NCBI GenBank assembly: GCA_035642125.1
Contig: DASQSZ010000145.1
Location: forward strand, 1 to 31,704
DNA length: 31,704 nt
DNA from: CALAED01 sp937891035
GTDB taxonomy: Bacteria; Actinomycetota; Actinomycetes; Streptosporangiales; Streptosporangiaceae
Reading direction: 5' to 3'
In this document: one piece after another, positions 8,008-17,300 of the stretch
Layout of the letters: each line of letters begins with the position of its first letter
Position numbering within the stretch: position 1 is the stretch's first letter
Made by a program: the position numbers and the translations under genes
Notes under the pieces: generated by a model
Told to the model about the DNA's origin: nothing
Seen by the model: the letters and a program-made list of their open reading frames with translations, nothing else
The model's database searches: none

Positions 8008-8982
8008 TCAACTCAGAAGGGCTTTCACGTCCAGGGGCTGTTCGAGATAACGGTACTGCTGCATGAGGTCGGCGACACGCTGCAGGCGGGTGGGGTTGAT
8101 CGTCGTCGGGTACGTGCCGGTGTGGATGGTCGCCGCCGTGGCCGGGTCGATCTGCGTGTACGTCGGCAGGGTCTGCGCGAGCACCTGGCGATCGGCCAGC
8201 ACCGCCTGGGCCTTGTAGATGGCGCGCTGGAAGGCGGCCGCGGTCTTGGGATTCTTCTTCGCCCAGCTTTCGGTCGAGGCGTAGCCGCCGACGGGGAAGC
8301 TGGTGGTCGGACCCTGGCTGAGGTCGGTGATCAGCCGGGCGCCGATCGACTTTTGCGCCTGGGTGCCGAACGGCTCCACGAACTGCGCGGCGTCCACGCT
8401 GCGATTCTTCAGCGCCGCCTGCATGTTCGGGAAGGGCACCGCTACGAAGTTCTTATTCTCATCGAGCTTGACGCCCTGCGGCTGGAGCGTGGCCTGGATC
8501 AGCAGCGTGGCGAGGTTGTGTTTGACGTTGACCGCGATCTTCTTGCCGACGAGGTCCTTCACGGTGTGGATCGGGGAGTCTTTGGCCACCATGACGGTGT
8601 GCGTGCCGGGAGCGGTCTCGAAGGCATCCGCCACGATGTGCAGCGGGAAGCCCGCCGCCTTCGCCATGAAGAACGGCACGTACGCGCCGATCGCGAGGTC
8701 GAGGTTGCCGCTCTGCAGCTTCGGCGGCGCCTCCGCCCCGCCCTGCAGCATCTGAGTTTTCACCGTGAGGCCCTCGGCTTTGAAGAAGCCGCGGTCGATC
8801 GCCACCTTGAGTTGAGCGGCGTCGGCTATGGGGAGCAAACCGACTGTGATAGTCCTCTTTTCGAGCCCGTCGGCGCTCGACTTGTTCTCGGCAGACCCGC
8901 CGCATCCGGCGGCCGTCACAACCACGGCGGTTATGACGGCGACGCCGCGCAAGGAGGCGCGGCGTATGTGGGGGAACCTCAT
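8008..8982 (-). CDS. ABC transporter substrate-binding lipoprotein (SsuA/TauA/NMT1-like), first copy
   Basis: A 324-residue lipoprotein with a twin-basic N-terminus, hydrophobic segment and lipobox TAAGC (Cys27). It is the promoter-proximal gene of the importer operon, followed by permease 2, permease 1 and the ATPase. It shares long runs with the protein at 3051-4040 (RGFFKAEGLTVK, LQGGAEA, LLIQATLQP, GTYPTTIN), by eye well over half identical. The main differences lie in segments that face the cleft in this fold, such as VEPFGTQAQ against VEPTSSQMQ, so the two may bind related but different compounds. The ATG at 8982 has an excellent AAAGGAG six bases upstream; a longer frame reaches 9060 but would bury the signal peptide. 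Confidence 0.9.
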   Translation of the reverse strand: MRFPHIRRASLRGVAVITAVVVTAAGCGGSAENKSSADGLEKRTITVGLLPIADAAQLKVAIDRGFFKAEGLTVKTQMLQGGAEAPPKLQSGNLDLAIGAYVPFFMAKAAGFPLHIVADAFETAPGTHTVMVAKDSPIHTVKDLVGKKIAVNVKHNLATLLIQATLQPQGVKLDENKNFVAVPFPNMQAALKNRSVDAAQFVEPFGTQAQKSIGARLITDLSQGPTTSFPVGGYASTESWAKKNPKTAAAFQRAIYKAQAVLADRQVLAQTLPTYTQIDPATAATIHTGTYPTTINPTRLQRVADLMQQYRYLEQPLDVKALLS

Positions 8983-9282
8983 TGACGCTCCTTTACATGG
9001 GACAGGGGACTTGGAGGCGCGGGGTCGTCGATTCCCAAGCGGGAGGGTAGCCCAATTCACTCTCAGTATTCACCGTCTTCGCAGAAATCGGGCAAAACGG
9101 ACAAACAGGGATAAAGAGCCTTTCAGCGTCCGGGGCGCCGGATCGGGTATATGTTGCGGTTTGGGTTGGCTCGACGGTGGGGTTTGTGCTCCAATACCGT
9201 CGCAGTTGCTGGGGATAGATGTGCAGATCGGGACCCATGTGTCACGCTAAGTGGTCACATCGGTGGGAGGCAACGGAGGGCC
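8983..9282. promoter_or_regulatory. Divergent intergenic region between importer operon and conservon
   Basis: These 300 bases must hold promoters for both directions. The importer side carries the leader blocks shared with the paralogous gene (8985-8993, 9017-9026, 9042-9049). The conservon side ends with two purine-rich ribosome-site-like stretches, GGGAGG at 9265-9270 and GGAGGG at 9275-9280. A stretch from 9051 to 9120 is AT-richer than its surroundings. I could not identify a convincing -35/-10 pair, terminator or riboswitch here. Confidence 0.5.
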
Positions 9283-12195
9283 GTGCGTACACTCGAGGAG
9301 AGTAACCAAGACCCTGCTCGTGCCACACAACCCCCGACTACAGGCAGTAAACGCGCGAAATCTGGCCGTAATTTCCGGCGGTTCGGTCTGCGTAACTGGC
9401 GAGTGGCCGTTCGGCTGCTTGCCCTTATCGCGATTCCGACGATCGTGGCCGCATTGCTGGCCGGACTGCGCGTCTCGTCGGCGATGGACAATGCCAACGC
9501 AGATCAACGTCTCGAGACGCTCGCCGATCTCGCCGGCATAACGAATGCTTTGGCGCATGAGGTCGAGCGGGAACGTGACCTCAGCGCGGCTTACGCGGCG
9601 ACGAACCCGGACCCGAAAAAGCGCCCGGAAAGGGCGGGCGTGGCGCTGCGGCAGGCCCAGCAGAACGTTGACGAGACGGTGCAGACGGTGCGGGCGGCGC
9701 TGCCCAGCATCGACTCCTCCTACCCGGACACGGTGCGGCTGCGCGTGCGCGACATCTCGACGTTCATCGACCAGTTGCCGGCGCTGCGGCAGATCACGGC
9801 CCAGACATTGTTGCCGCCGCAGGCGGGCGCGGAGAAGTATTCGCAGTTCATCACCGTGCTGCTCGACCTCAACGACGACGTGACCTCCGGCACCATCGAC
9901 CAGGCCGTGCTGGCCACCGCGCGCGCGGAGGCGGCGCTGGCGCGGGCGAAGGACCAAACCTCCCTCGAGGGGGCGATCCTCCACGCGGTCCTGCTCAAGG
10001 GCACGTTCGAGCCCACCGAGATCGCCGCGTTCCAGGCGGCCCGCGCCGAGCGCGACGCCCAACTGGCCGCCTTCCGTACGGTGGCCACGCCGCAGCAGCG
10101 ACAGGCGTTCGACGACACCGTGAGCGGCCCGGAGATCGACCGCGGCGAGGCCATGCGCGTGCAGGCCATCGCGGCCGCGACCAGCTCGCCCGAGCTGTCG
10201 GTCAAGCCGCTGTCGGCGCGGGACGCCGACCAGTGGTTCGACTACAACACCGCGGCGATCAACAAGATGCGCACGGCGGAGCAGCGGGTCATCGCCGAGG
10301 TCGTCGAGCGCAGCGGCAAGCTCAAGAACGAGGCGCGGCGGGCCGCCGTGATCGATGCCACGCTGCTGTGCGTGGTCATCGTCCTCGTGCTCGGCATCAC
10401 CCTGGTGGTGGCCCAGTCGCTGGTCCGGCCGCTGCGCCGGCTGCGGGCCGGTGCGCTCGAGATCGCCGGCAACCGGCTGCCGGGCCTGGTGGACCGGTTG
10501 CGCGATCCGGAGGCGGCCGCCGCCGGCATCCATGTGGCCCCGATCGACGTCGACTCCACCGACGAAATCGGTGAGGTCGCGCGGTCCTTTGACGAGGTGC
10601 ATCGCGAGGCCGTACGGCTCGCGTCCAATGAAGCGCTGCTGCGTGGAAACGTCAACGCGATGTTCGTCAACCTGTCCCGGCGCAGCCAGTCGCTCATCGA
10701 ACGGCAGCTGCGGCTGATCGAGGACCTCGAACAGGGCGAGCAGGACGAAGAGCGGCTGGCGAGCCTGTTCAAGCTGGACCACCTGGCCACCCGCATGCGG
10801 CGCAACTCCGAAAACCTGCTGGTGCTCGGCGGTCAAGAGCAGGTGCGGCGGTGGAACCAGCCCGTCCCGCTCATCGACATCGTGCGGGCCTCGCTGTCGG
10901 AGGTCGAGCAGTACGAGCGAGTCGGCCTGCGCGTGCAGGGCGATGTCTCGGTCATCGGACCGGTCGTCAACGACCTCGTCCACCTCGTCGCCGAGCTGGT
11001 GGAGAACGCGACCGTCTTCTCGCCCGAGCACACCAGGGTCACGATCTCCGGCCATCTACTCAGCGGCGGCGGCGCGATGTTGCAGATCACCGACAACGGG
11101 GTGGGCATGGCGCCCGACGAGCTCGAGGCGGTGAACTGGCGCCTGGCCAACCCGCCCGTCATCGACGCGTCGGCTGCGCGCCGCATGGGCCTGTACGTGG
11201 TCGGCCGGCTTGCCGTCCGCAACGGCATCAGGGTCGAGCTGCGCTCCGCCCTGTCGGGCGGGCTGACCGCGTTCGTGCTGATGCCGGCCCGCGTCATCGT
11301 GCAGGGCAGCGGCGAGCGGGGGATGGGCTTCACTCCTCGCCGGTTCGAGATCGCCGAATCGCCGATGCAACCGCCGGTGCCCGCCGCGGCCGGCGCGCTG
11401 GACTCCGGGTCGTGGGGGCGCCACCAAGGCGCTCTCAACGACCCCGTGCCCGTGGTGCACGACACCGGCGGACAGCGGATCTTCGATCCGGCCGGTCCGC
11501 GGTCGACCACGCCCGACCAAGAGTCCTGGCAACCGGCGGCGTCCTTCCAGCATCCCGACCTGGGCGGGCCCGCGGGGCGGCAGCCGCCGGCCGGGCTCGG
11601 GTCGGCGCCGGCCCTGCCGTCGGCGCCGACTTCTGCCGGGCCGACTTCTGCTGGGCCGACGTCTGCCGGGCCGCCCGAGCCCGCCTATCCCGCCACGCCG
11701 TCGCCGGCCGGCGACGAGGGATATGAGAACGGATACGGCGACAGGTTCGAAGTGGGCGCGGCAGCGAGCCATAGCAACGGACCGACCGGCAGTTGGGAGC
11801 GCGTCGAATCCACCGGACCGATCAGGCGAGAGGAGCGATTGCCCATCTTTGACGCGATCGAGTCGGAGTGGTTCCAGCGCAGATCTCCAGCGTCGGGTTC
11901 GACGAGCTCCACGCCCTCCACGCCCTCCACGCCCGCGTGGCGATCCCCGGGCGATGAGGGCTGGCGGGTCGCGGAGGCCACGATGCGGGCGCCGCGGGCC
12001 TCCGGCCGGACGGCTTCAGGGCTCCCGAAACGGGTTCCGGGGAAGAACCGCGTGCCCGGTTCGGTCACCACGTCAGGTCCGGTGGCGCCGCCCAAGTCGG
12101 CCGAGGCGATGCGGAACCGCTTCGCGAGCTTCCAGCAGGGCGTGAGCCGAGGGCGGGCCGCGGCACGGTCCGAGGACAATGGTGAGATCGAATGA
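9283..12195 (+). CDS. cvnA: Conservon sensor histidine-kinase-like protein (CvnA), NIT-HAMP-ATPase
   Basis: A 970-residue membrane sensor heading a conservon. Transmembrane helix 1 is near 41-62 and helix 2 near 354-381; the long part between them is an extracytoplasmic helical region of the nitrate/nitrite-sensing (NIT) type. A HAMP region follows, then the DHp-like helix LDHLATRMRR with His500. The ATPase domain has the N-box LVENAT (Asn575) and G1 box DNGVGM (Asp604). The C-terminal 270 residues are Pro/Gly/Ser-rich and disordered, with three exact PTSAG units and STP repeats. In Streptomyces, CvnA is thought to signal with CvnB, C and D at the membrane rather than through a standard response regulator. 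The GTG at 9283 was chosen for its purine-rich leader; spacing is imperfect (2-3 bases to the nearer site), and upstream residues look non-coding. cvnB follows. Confidence 0.92.
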   Translation: MRTLEESNQDPARATQPPTTGSKRAKSGRNFRRFGLRNWRVAVRLLALIAIPTIVAALLAGLRVSSAMDNANADQRLETLADLAGITNALAHEVERERDLSAAYAATNPDPKKRPERAGVALRQAQQNVDETVQTVRAALPSIDSSYPDTVRLRVRDISTFIDQLPALRQITAQTLLPPQAGAEKYSQFITVLLDLNDDVTSGTIDQAVLATARAEAALARAKDQTSLEGAILHAVLLKGTFEPTEIAAFQAARAERDAQLAAFRTVATPQQRQAFDDTVSGPEIDRGEAMRVQAIAAATSSPELSVKPLSARDADQWFDYNTAAINKMRTAEQRVIAEVVERSGKLKNEARRAAVIDATLLCVVIVLVLGITLVVAQSLVRPLRRLRAGALEIAGNRLPGLVDRLRDPEAAAAGIHVAPIDVDSTDEIGEVARSFDEVHREAVRLASNEALLRGNVNAMFVNLSRRSQSLIERQLRLIEDLEQGEQDEERLASLFKLDHLATRMRRNSENLLVLGGQEQVRRWNQPVPLIDIVRASLSEVEQYERVGLRVQGDVSVIGPVVNDLVHLVAELVENATVFSPEHTRVTISGHLLSGGGAMLQITDNGVGMAPDELEAVNWRLANPPVIDASAARRMGLYVVGRLAVRNGIRVELRSALSGGLTAFVLMPARVIVQGSGERGMGFTPRRFEIAESPMQPPVPAAAGALDSGSWGRHQGALNDPVPVVHDTGGQRIFDPAGPRSTTPDQESWQPAASFQHPDLGGPAGRQPPAGLGSAPALPSAPTSAGPTSAGPTSAGPPEPAYPATPSPAGDEGYENGYGDRFEVGAAASHSNGPTGSWERVESTGPIRREERLPIFDAIESEWFQRRSPASGSTSSTPSTPSTPAWRSPGDEGWRVAEATMRAPRASGRTASGLPKRVPGKNRVPGSVTTSGPVAPPKSAEAMRNRFASFQQGVSRGRAAARSEDNGEIE
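11626..11670 (+). repeat. Three 15-bp coding repeats (PTSAG units) in cvnA
   Basis: Three in-frame 15-base units at 11626-11640, 11641-11655 and 11656-11670 each encode PTSAG and differ by one or two bases. They lie in the disordered tail and could vary in number between strains by slippage. A second low-complexity run, STPSTPSTP, lies further on in the same tail. Confidence 0.85.
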
Positions 12196-12224
12196 TCCGG
12201 GGTTCTCGAAGAACAGGAGATGGT

Positions 12225-12641
12225 GTGAGTCAGCCGAGCGGACAGGACCTGAGCTTCCTGTTGACGAACTTCGTCAACCAGGTGCCGAAGGTCGCGCACT
12301 CGGTCGTGGTGTCCTCCGACGGGCTGCCGCTGGCGTTCTCGGAGGGCTTTCCGGCCGAGCGGGCCGACCAGCTCGCGGCCATCGCGTCGGGGCTGACCAG
12401 CCTCACCCATGGAGCGGCCAGGATCTTCGAGGCCGGCGGGGTTCAGCAGACTGTCGTGGAGATGGAACGCGGGCTGCTGTTCGTGATGGCCATACGCAAC
12501 GGTTCGGTGCTCGCGGTGCTGGCCGCGCCGGACTGCGACATGGGTTTGGTCGCGTACGAGATGACGCTTCTGGTGGAGCGTGTGGGCCGGGTGCTGACCC
12601 CGGCGCTGCGTACGGAGTTGGGGGCGGGGCCACCCCGCTAG
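12225..12641 (+). CDS. cvnB: Conservon roadblock/LC7 protein (CvnB)
   Basis: A 138-residue single-domain roadblock/LC7 protein. The fold is recognisable from FLLTNFVNQVPKVAHSVVVSSDGLPLAFS at the N-terminus and VVEMERGLLFVMAI in the central strands. Roadblock proteins bind small GTPases; in conservons this subunit partners with CvnD and may act as its regulator. The GTG at 12225 has AGGAGA four bases upstream and gives the usual family length. An ATG at 12192 overlapping the cvnA stop would add 11 atypical residues. It lies 29 bases after cvnA and 53 before cvnC on the same strand, so the four genes form one operon. Confidence 0.93.
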   Translation: MSQPSGQDLSFLLTNFVNQVPKVAHSVVVSSDGLPLAFSEGFPAERADQLAAIASGLTSLTHGAARIFEAGGVQQTVVEMERGLLFVMAIRNGSVLAVLAAPDCDMGLVAYEMTLLVERVGRVLTPALRTELGAGPPR

Positions 12642-12694
12642 TGGGAGCGGTGATGGCGCGTTGACACGGGGGCTCAAGGTCGTGGGAGGGGACC

Positions 12695-13096
12695 GTGGTC
12701 GATGAGGAAAGACATAACTCCATGGGTGGCCTGGCCGCACAGCGGAGGGGCGGTGAGGCCAGTTCGCTGGTACGCCCCTATGCGGTGACAGGTGGGCGCA
12801 CTCGTCCTCGTATGGAGCTCGCGATCGAGGCGCTGGTGGCGATCGCGCCTTATCCGCCGCGAGATGTGACCACTCTCACGCCCGAATATCAGGCGATCAT
12901 GGATTTGGCCCGTGGCTGGCGTTCGGTGGCCGAGATATCCGCGCTCCTGAGGCTCCCCCTGGGAGTCGCGCGGGTTCTCATCGCCGACATGGCGCACGAA
13001 GGATTGCTGCGCTTGAGCCAGCCCGCCTCCGCCGATGGACAGCAGCCCGATGTACGACTGCTGGAAAGGGTGCTCAGTGGACTTCGCAAGCTCTAA
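12695..13096 (+). CDS. cvnC: Conservon DUF742 protein (CvnC)
   Basis: A 133-residue DUF742 protein, the third conservon component. The diagnostic LVRPYAVTGGRT block lies near residues 25-36, followed by a winged-helix-like region (WRSVAEISALLRLPLGVARVLIADMAHEGLL) that resembles a DNA-binding fold but is known mainly as a protein partner. The GTG at 12695 follows GGGAGGGG with correct spacing. Its last 20 bases overlap the cvnD start, so translation of the two is coupled. Confidence 0.93.
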   Translation: MVDEERHNSMGGLAAQRRGGEASSLVRPYAVTGGRTRPRMELAIEALVAIAPYPPRDVTTLTPEYQAIMDLARGWRSVAEISALLRLPLGVARVLIADMAHEGLLRLSQPASADGQQPDVRLLERVLSGLRKL

Positions 13097-13709
13097 TCCG
13101 GCGTCTTCGCCCGCGATGACGTCGGTCAAGATCATCGTGGGCGGGGGCTTCGGTGTAGGCAAGACGACGTTTGTCAGTTCGGTTTCCGAGATCATGCCGC
13201 TCACCACCGAGGCGGTGATGACGGCGGCGAGCGCGGGCGTGGACGATCTGTCGGCGGTTCCCGACAAGACGACCACGACGGTCGCCATGGACTTCGGCCG
13301 GGTCACGCTCGACAGCGACCTGATCCTCTACCTGTTCGGCACGCCGGGCCAGCACCGCTTCTGGTTCATGTGGGACGACCTCGTCAAGGGCGCGATCGGG
13401 GCGGTCGTGCTCGTCGACACCAGGCGGCTGGCCGACTCCTTTCCCGCCGTCGACTATTTCGAGTCCTCAAGCGTGCCGTTCGTCGTGGCCGTCAACGGCT
13501 TTTACGGCCACTTCCCGCACGCGGTCGACGAGGTGCGTGAGGCACTCACGGTCAGCCCGCACGTGCCCGTGCTGCAGTGCGACGCGCGCAGCCGCGAGGC
13601 GACGAAGGCCACCCTGATCAACCTGGTCGAGCACGCCATGGCCATGCATACGGGCGTGCTCCGCACCGGATCACCCCCCGGAGTGGCCTCGCCGCAATCT
13701 CGGTTCTGA
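13077..13709 (+). CDS. cvnD: Conservon Ras-like GTPase (CvnD)
   Basis: A 210-residue small GTPase. The P-loop is GGGFGVGKTT, switch II is GTPGQHRF, and the base-recognition motif appears as NGFYG instead of the usual NKxD, which is normal in this actinobacterial group. With CvnB it forms a GTPase/roadblock pair comparable to MglA/MglB. The GTG at 13077 is chosen because GAAAGGG lies upstream and the frame overlaps cvnC by 20 bases; a longer reading from 13035 is out of line with the family. The gene ends 47 bases from the convergent STAS gene. Confidence 0.93.
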   Translation: MDFASSNPASSPAMTSVKIIVGGGFGVGKTTFVSSVSEIMPLTTEAVMTAASAGVDDLSAVPDKTTTTVAMDFGRVTLDSDLILYLFGTPGQHRFWFMWDDLVKGAIGAVVLVDTRRLADSFPAVDYFESSSVPFVVAVNGFYGHFPHAVDEVREALTVSPHVPVLQCDARSREATKATLINLVEHAMAMHTGVLRTGSPPGVASPQSRF

Positions 13710-13756
13710 GCGCCCACCGCACACTGGGAAAAGCCGGATCTCCCCGGAATCTTTCG

Positions 13757-14113
13757 TCAGGAGGCGGCGGTTTCGCGCGGGGCGGCGGCCTCCTCGACCG
13801 AGCCGAAGATGCGCAGCCGCCCCGACAAACCCGTGATCTCCAGTGTGCGGCGGACGATGGGCCGCGGCGCGACCAGGGCGAGGCTGCCGCCGGTCGCGGT
13901 CACGGCCTTATGGCAGCCGACGATGACGGACAGCCCCTGGGAATCCATGAACTCCAGTTCGGCAAGGTCGAGGATGACGTGGTCGCCGTACGACTGGCGG
14001 GCCTTGCGCAGGTCGTGGCGTAGGTCGTCGACGGTGGCGATATCGAGCTCACCCTTGAGGCGGACGACGGCATGGCCGTCGACCTCCAGGGTGGTCAGTT
14101 GAAGATGTTGCAC
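13757..14113 (-). CDS. STAS-domain anti-sigma factor antagonist
   Basis: A 118-residue STAS protein of the SpoIIAA/RsbV type. The phospho-acceptor Ser58 sits in the conserved FMDSQGLSVIV context, and GELDIATVDDLR at 21-32 is the typical second strand and helix. Unphosphorylated, such proteins bind an anti-sigma kinase and release a stress sigma factor. No kinase or sigma gene is near, so its partner is encoded elsewhere. The start is a GTG at 14113 after GGAGGAGGAA. It converges on the conservon and diverges from the AAA+ gene, with a 15-bp palindrome between. Confidence 0.9.
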   Translation of the reverse strand: MQHLQLTTLEVDGHAVVRLKGELDIATVDDLRHDLRKARQSYGDHVILDLAELEFMDSQGLSVIVGCHKAVTATGGSLALVAPRPIVRRTLEITGLSGRLRIFGSVEEAAAPRETAAS

Positions 14114-14253
14114 CGGGGATTCCTCCTCCGGATATGAGGCGACACCGCGGCGCCTGCGGTCTGGATGGCGCGCGGTCTATGCACTTACTGTCCCTGACGC
14201 CGCTCGATCTGCCAATACGCTGCCGCATAGCGCGCCTGGTTGGATATCCCGGA

Positions 14254-14268
14254 CCTTGTACTACAAGG
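14254..14268. promoter_or_regulatory. 15-bp perfect palindrome between STAS and AAA+ genes
   Basis: CCTTGTA at 14254-14260, one central C, and TACAAGG at 14262-14268 are perfectly complementary. The site is about 100 bases upstream of the AAA+ start and 140 upstream of the STAS start, where operators lie. The TTGTAxTACAA core resembles sites bound by some GntR-family repressors. A smaller palindrome, GGATATCC, is at 14242-14249. The remaining roughly 255-base gap shows no gene. Confidence 0.5.
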
Positions 14269-14368
14269 CGGGTCGGTGAAACGTGTAATAGGGGACGAAA
14301 CCCTCGATCGAGAGGTTGGTCACGTGAGCGCTGAGCGGGGGCATGGTGAGCGCTGATCGGGAGATGCC

Positions 14369-17300
14369 TTGAACGGGCCGCGACTACCCGAGCACCTCGA
14401 GCTTTTGCTGACCGAGGAACCGGTGCTCGACGTCTACGCCTACGGGCCATGGCGGGTGCCTGACGGCCTTTATGAGCGGGTGCGGGAACGGGCCAGGGCC
14501 TTCGAGGCCGACGAGCGCACGCTGCCGCTCACCCGGCCGCTCAGCGCCTTCTACTCCGACGACACCTCCGTGACGGGGGCGGAGATGTGGTCCCTGCTGA
14601 CCTTCCTGCTCGGCGCGTCGGCGGTCCGCGGCGGGTCGCGCGGCGACATCGACTACGAGCTGCTGAACGGTTTCCTCGCCAAGCCCGACCCGCCCGTACG
14701 CGATCCGGTGTCGTGGTTCAGCCAGGGCGGGCGGTTCCGGCCGCCGGGGCTGTGGCTGGTCGAGCCGGCGGGCACCGACCGGGAGCGCCGCGCGCTCATG
14801 TACGAACTGGCGCGCGAATGCCTCGAGGTGTTCGACGGGATCGAGCCGCTGGACGAGCGCCGCCGGGCGCTGGCCGCGATGCACGACGGCAGGGCGAACG
14901 ACCCCTCGCGGCGCGAGCAGGACCTTTCCGCTCCGGACGGCGACCTCGAGCGGCTGTGGGCCGAGGACGCCGCCGAGGCGACGCTGGCCGCGCTGCCGGA
15001 GCTGACCGGCGTCCTCGGGTACCTGGAGTGGGCCTGCGCCGGGTTCATCGCCGCGCACGAGCGGCTGGCCGGCTCGGTGCCCGACGGCGACCCCCTCGAT
15101 GTCGCGGTCGCCAGGCTGTTGCTGCAGGCGGAGGTGAAGGAGATCCCGGCCGAGGTCGCGATCGCCCTCGGCGCGGCCCGGTACGAGGCGGTGACGGACC
15201 GGCTGCGGGCCGTCCGCGAGACCTACTCGGCCGAGGCCTGGCAAACCGAGATCCGCTCCTGGCTGGCGCGCGGCCTGGTGGCCGGAGAGGCGGAGGCCTG
15301 CCGGGTCTGGCTCGACATGGCCGTGCGTGTGACCGGAGCCGTACAGGGCCTGCCGGACACCGCGACGCAGCCGCGCACCAAGGTGCCGGTGCGGGCCTTC
15401 CAAACCGATCTGCGCCGGTTGTTTCAGGATCGGCGGCCCGCGGTCATCAACCCGTTCGCGGCGAAGCTGGCCGCGGCCGACGGCAGGGCTCGGCCGAGCG
15501 AACGCCGCCCGGACGGCGCCGGAAGCGAGCCGGCCGACCAGATCGTCGGGCAGCCGGAGCTGGCCGCGGCGGTCAGGGACGCCATCGCGGCGTCCGGGCG
15601 TCCCGGCGGCGCGCCCGTTCGCCTGCTGCTGGCCGGACCTGATGGCACCGGCAAAGGCACGGCCGTCGCCGTCCTGGAGCGGGCGCTCATCGACGCCGGC
15701 GTCATCAGGGAGGGGTACTGGATCTCCGACCAGGTCTTCCCCACCCTCCAGCTCAGCGACGCGATCTTGTGGTTCCAGGCGCGGGTGCGCGAATGCGCGG
15801 AGGGCCGGGTGCTGCTCGTCGTGAACGATCTCGACCGGCTGCTCGGCTACGAAAGGTGCGGCCTCGCGGTGATCGAGGAGCTGCGCCGGCTGCTGAGCCG
15901 CCACCCCCGCCTGCACGTCGTCGCGTTGTGCGGTCCGGGAGGCGACGAGCGGGTCTTCGACGTCAACCCGGCGCTGGTGCGCGAGCTGCGGGTCGCCCGT
16001 ACCGGCGAGTTCGGCGAGGCGCAGTTCGGTGAGCTGTTCCGCCGGGCGGTCGGGCGCCGGGGCGCGGTCGTGGGCGCGGAGGCGGCCAGGACGGCCGGGG
16101 TGCTGTTGACCCGGACCCCGCCGCTGCTCAACCTGCGGGGCGCCAGGCTGGTGGAGTACCTGACCGAGCAGTGCGTCGCGGCGGCGCGCGCCAGGGCGGC
16201 GGCCCAGCCAGAGGTCACGACCGCCGACCTGCCGCAGCGGCTCACCCTGGGCGGGGCGGCCGCCGAGTTCGATCCGCAGGCGGAGTTGGACGACTGCGCC
16301 GGCATCGATTCGGTCAAGCGCGAGGTCGCGCTGCTCGTGGCCGAGGCGAAGGCGGCCAGGATGCGCCGGGAGGCCGGGATGCCGGTCGCGGCATGGCCTC
16401 GGCACCTCGTATTCACCGGCAAACCGGGCATCGGCAAGACCATGGTGGCCCGCATCATCGGCCGCATGTTCGCCGACATCGGCGCGTTGTCGTCCGGGCA
16501 TCTCGTCGAGGTCGACCGGGCCGACCTGGTCGGGGAGTACACCAGCGAAAGCGGCCCCAAGGTGCGCCGGGCGATCGAGCGCGCGCTCGGCGGCGTGCTG
16601 TGCGTCGACGACGCGCACACCCTCGCGCGGGCCGACTCGCCCCGCAACGCCGAGGCGATCGAGGTGCTGCTGGCCTCGCTCCAGGCGCATCAAGGCGACC
16701 TGATCGTCGTGCTGACCGGCCCGGACGCCGAGGTCAACGGGCTGCTCAAGGGCGACGCCGAGCTGGCCGCCTGCTTTTCCAAGGTGGTCAGGTTCCCCGA
16801 CCTGACGGCCGACGATCTGGTCAAGGTGTTCGCGCGGAAGGCGGCCGACGCCCACTTCGCGCTGCACGACGGCGTACTCGACAAGGTGCGGACGCTGGTG
16901 CAGACCGCCGCACGCGGGCCCGCCTTCTCCAACGCCAGGCTCATGTCGCATCTGCTGGATCGTGCCGTGGCGATGCAGGCCCGCAGGGTGCTCGAGGACG
17001 ACGTGGTCGACGAGGGCGAGTCGCTCGACGAACTGCTGGTCGAGGACATCCCGGACGCGCTCACGGCGGGCGGCGCCATCGACCTGCCCGACGACCCGAT
17101 CGCCGAGATCGACCGGCTCATCGGCCTGGACGCCGTCAAGCGAGAGGTGAAGCTGCTCGTCGCCGAGGCGAAGGCCGAGCAGATGCGCCGCGACGCCGGC
17201 ATCCCGATCGCCGCGCCGGCGCGGCACATGGTGTTCACCGGCAACCCGGGGACGGCGAAGACCACGATCGCCCGCCTGATCGCGGCCGTCTACGCGAAGC

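Noticed and set aside
9247..11055. Long open frame antisense to cvnA (about 600 codons)
   Set aside because: It is produced by GC-rich third positions of the real gene, and its translation is a low-complexity mix of Arg, Gly, Leu and Asp without family motifs.
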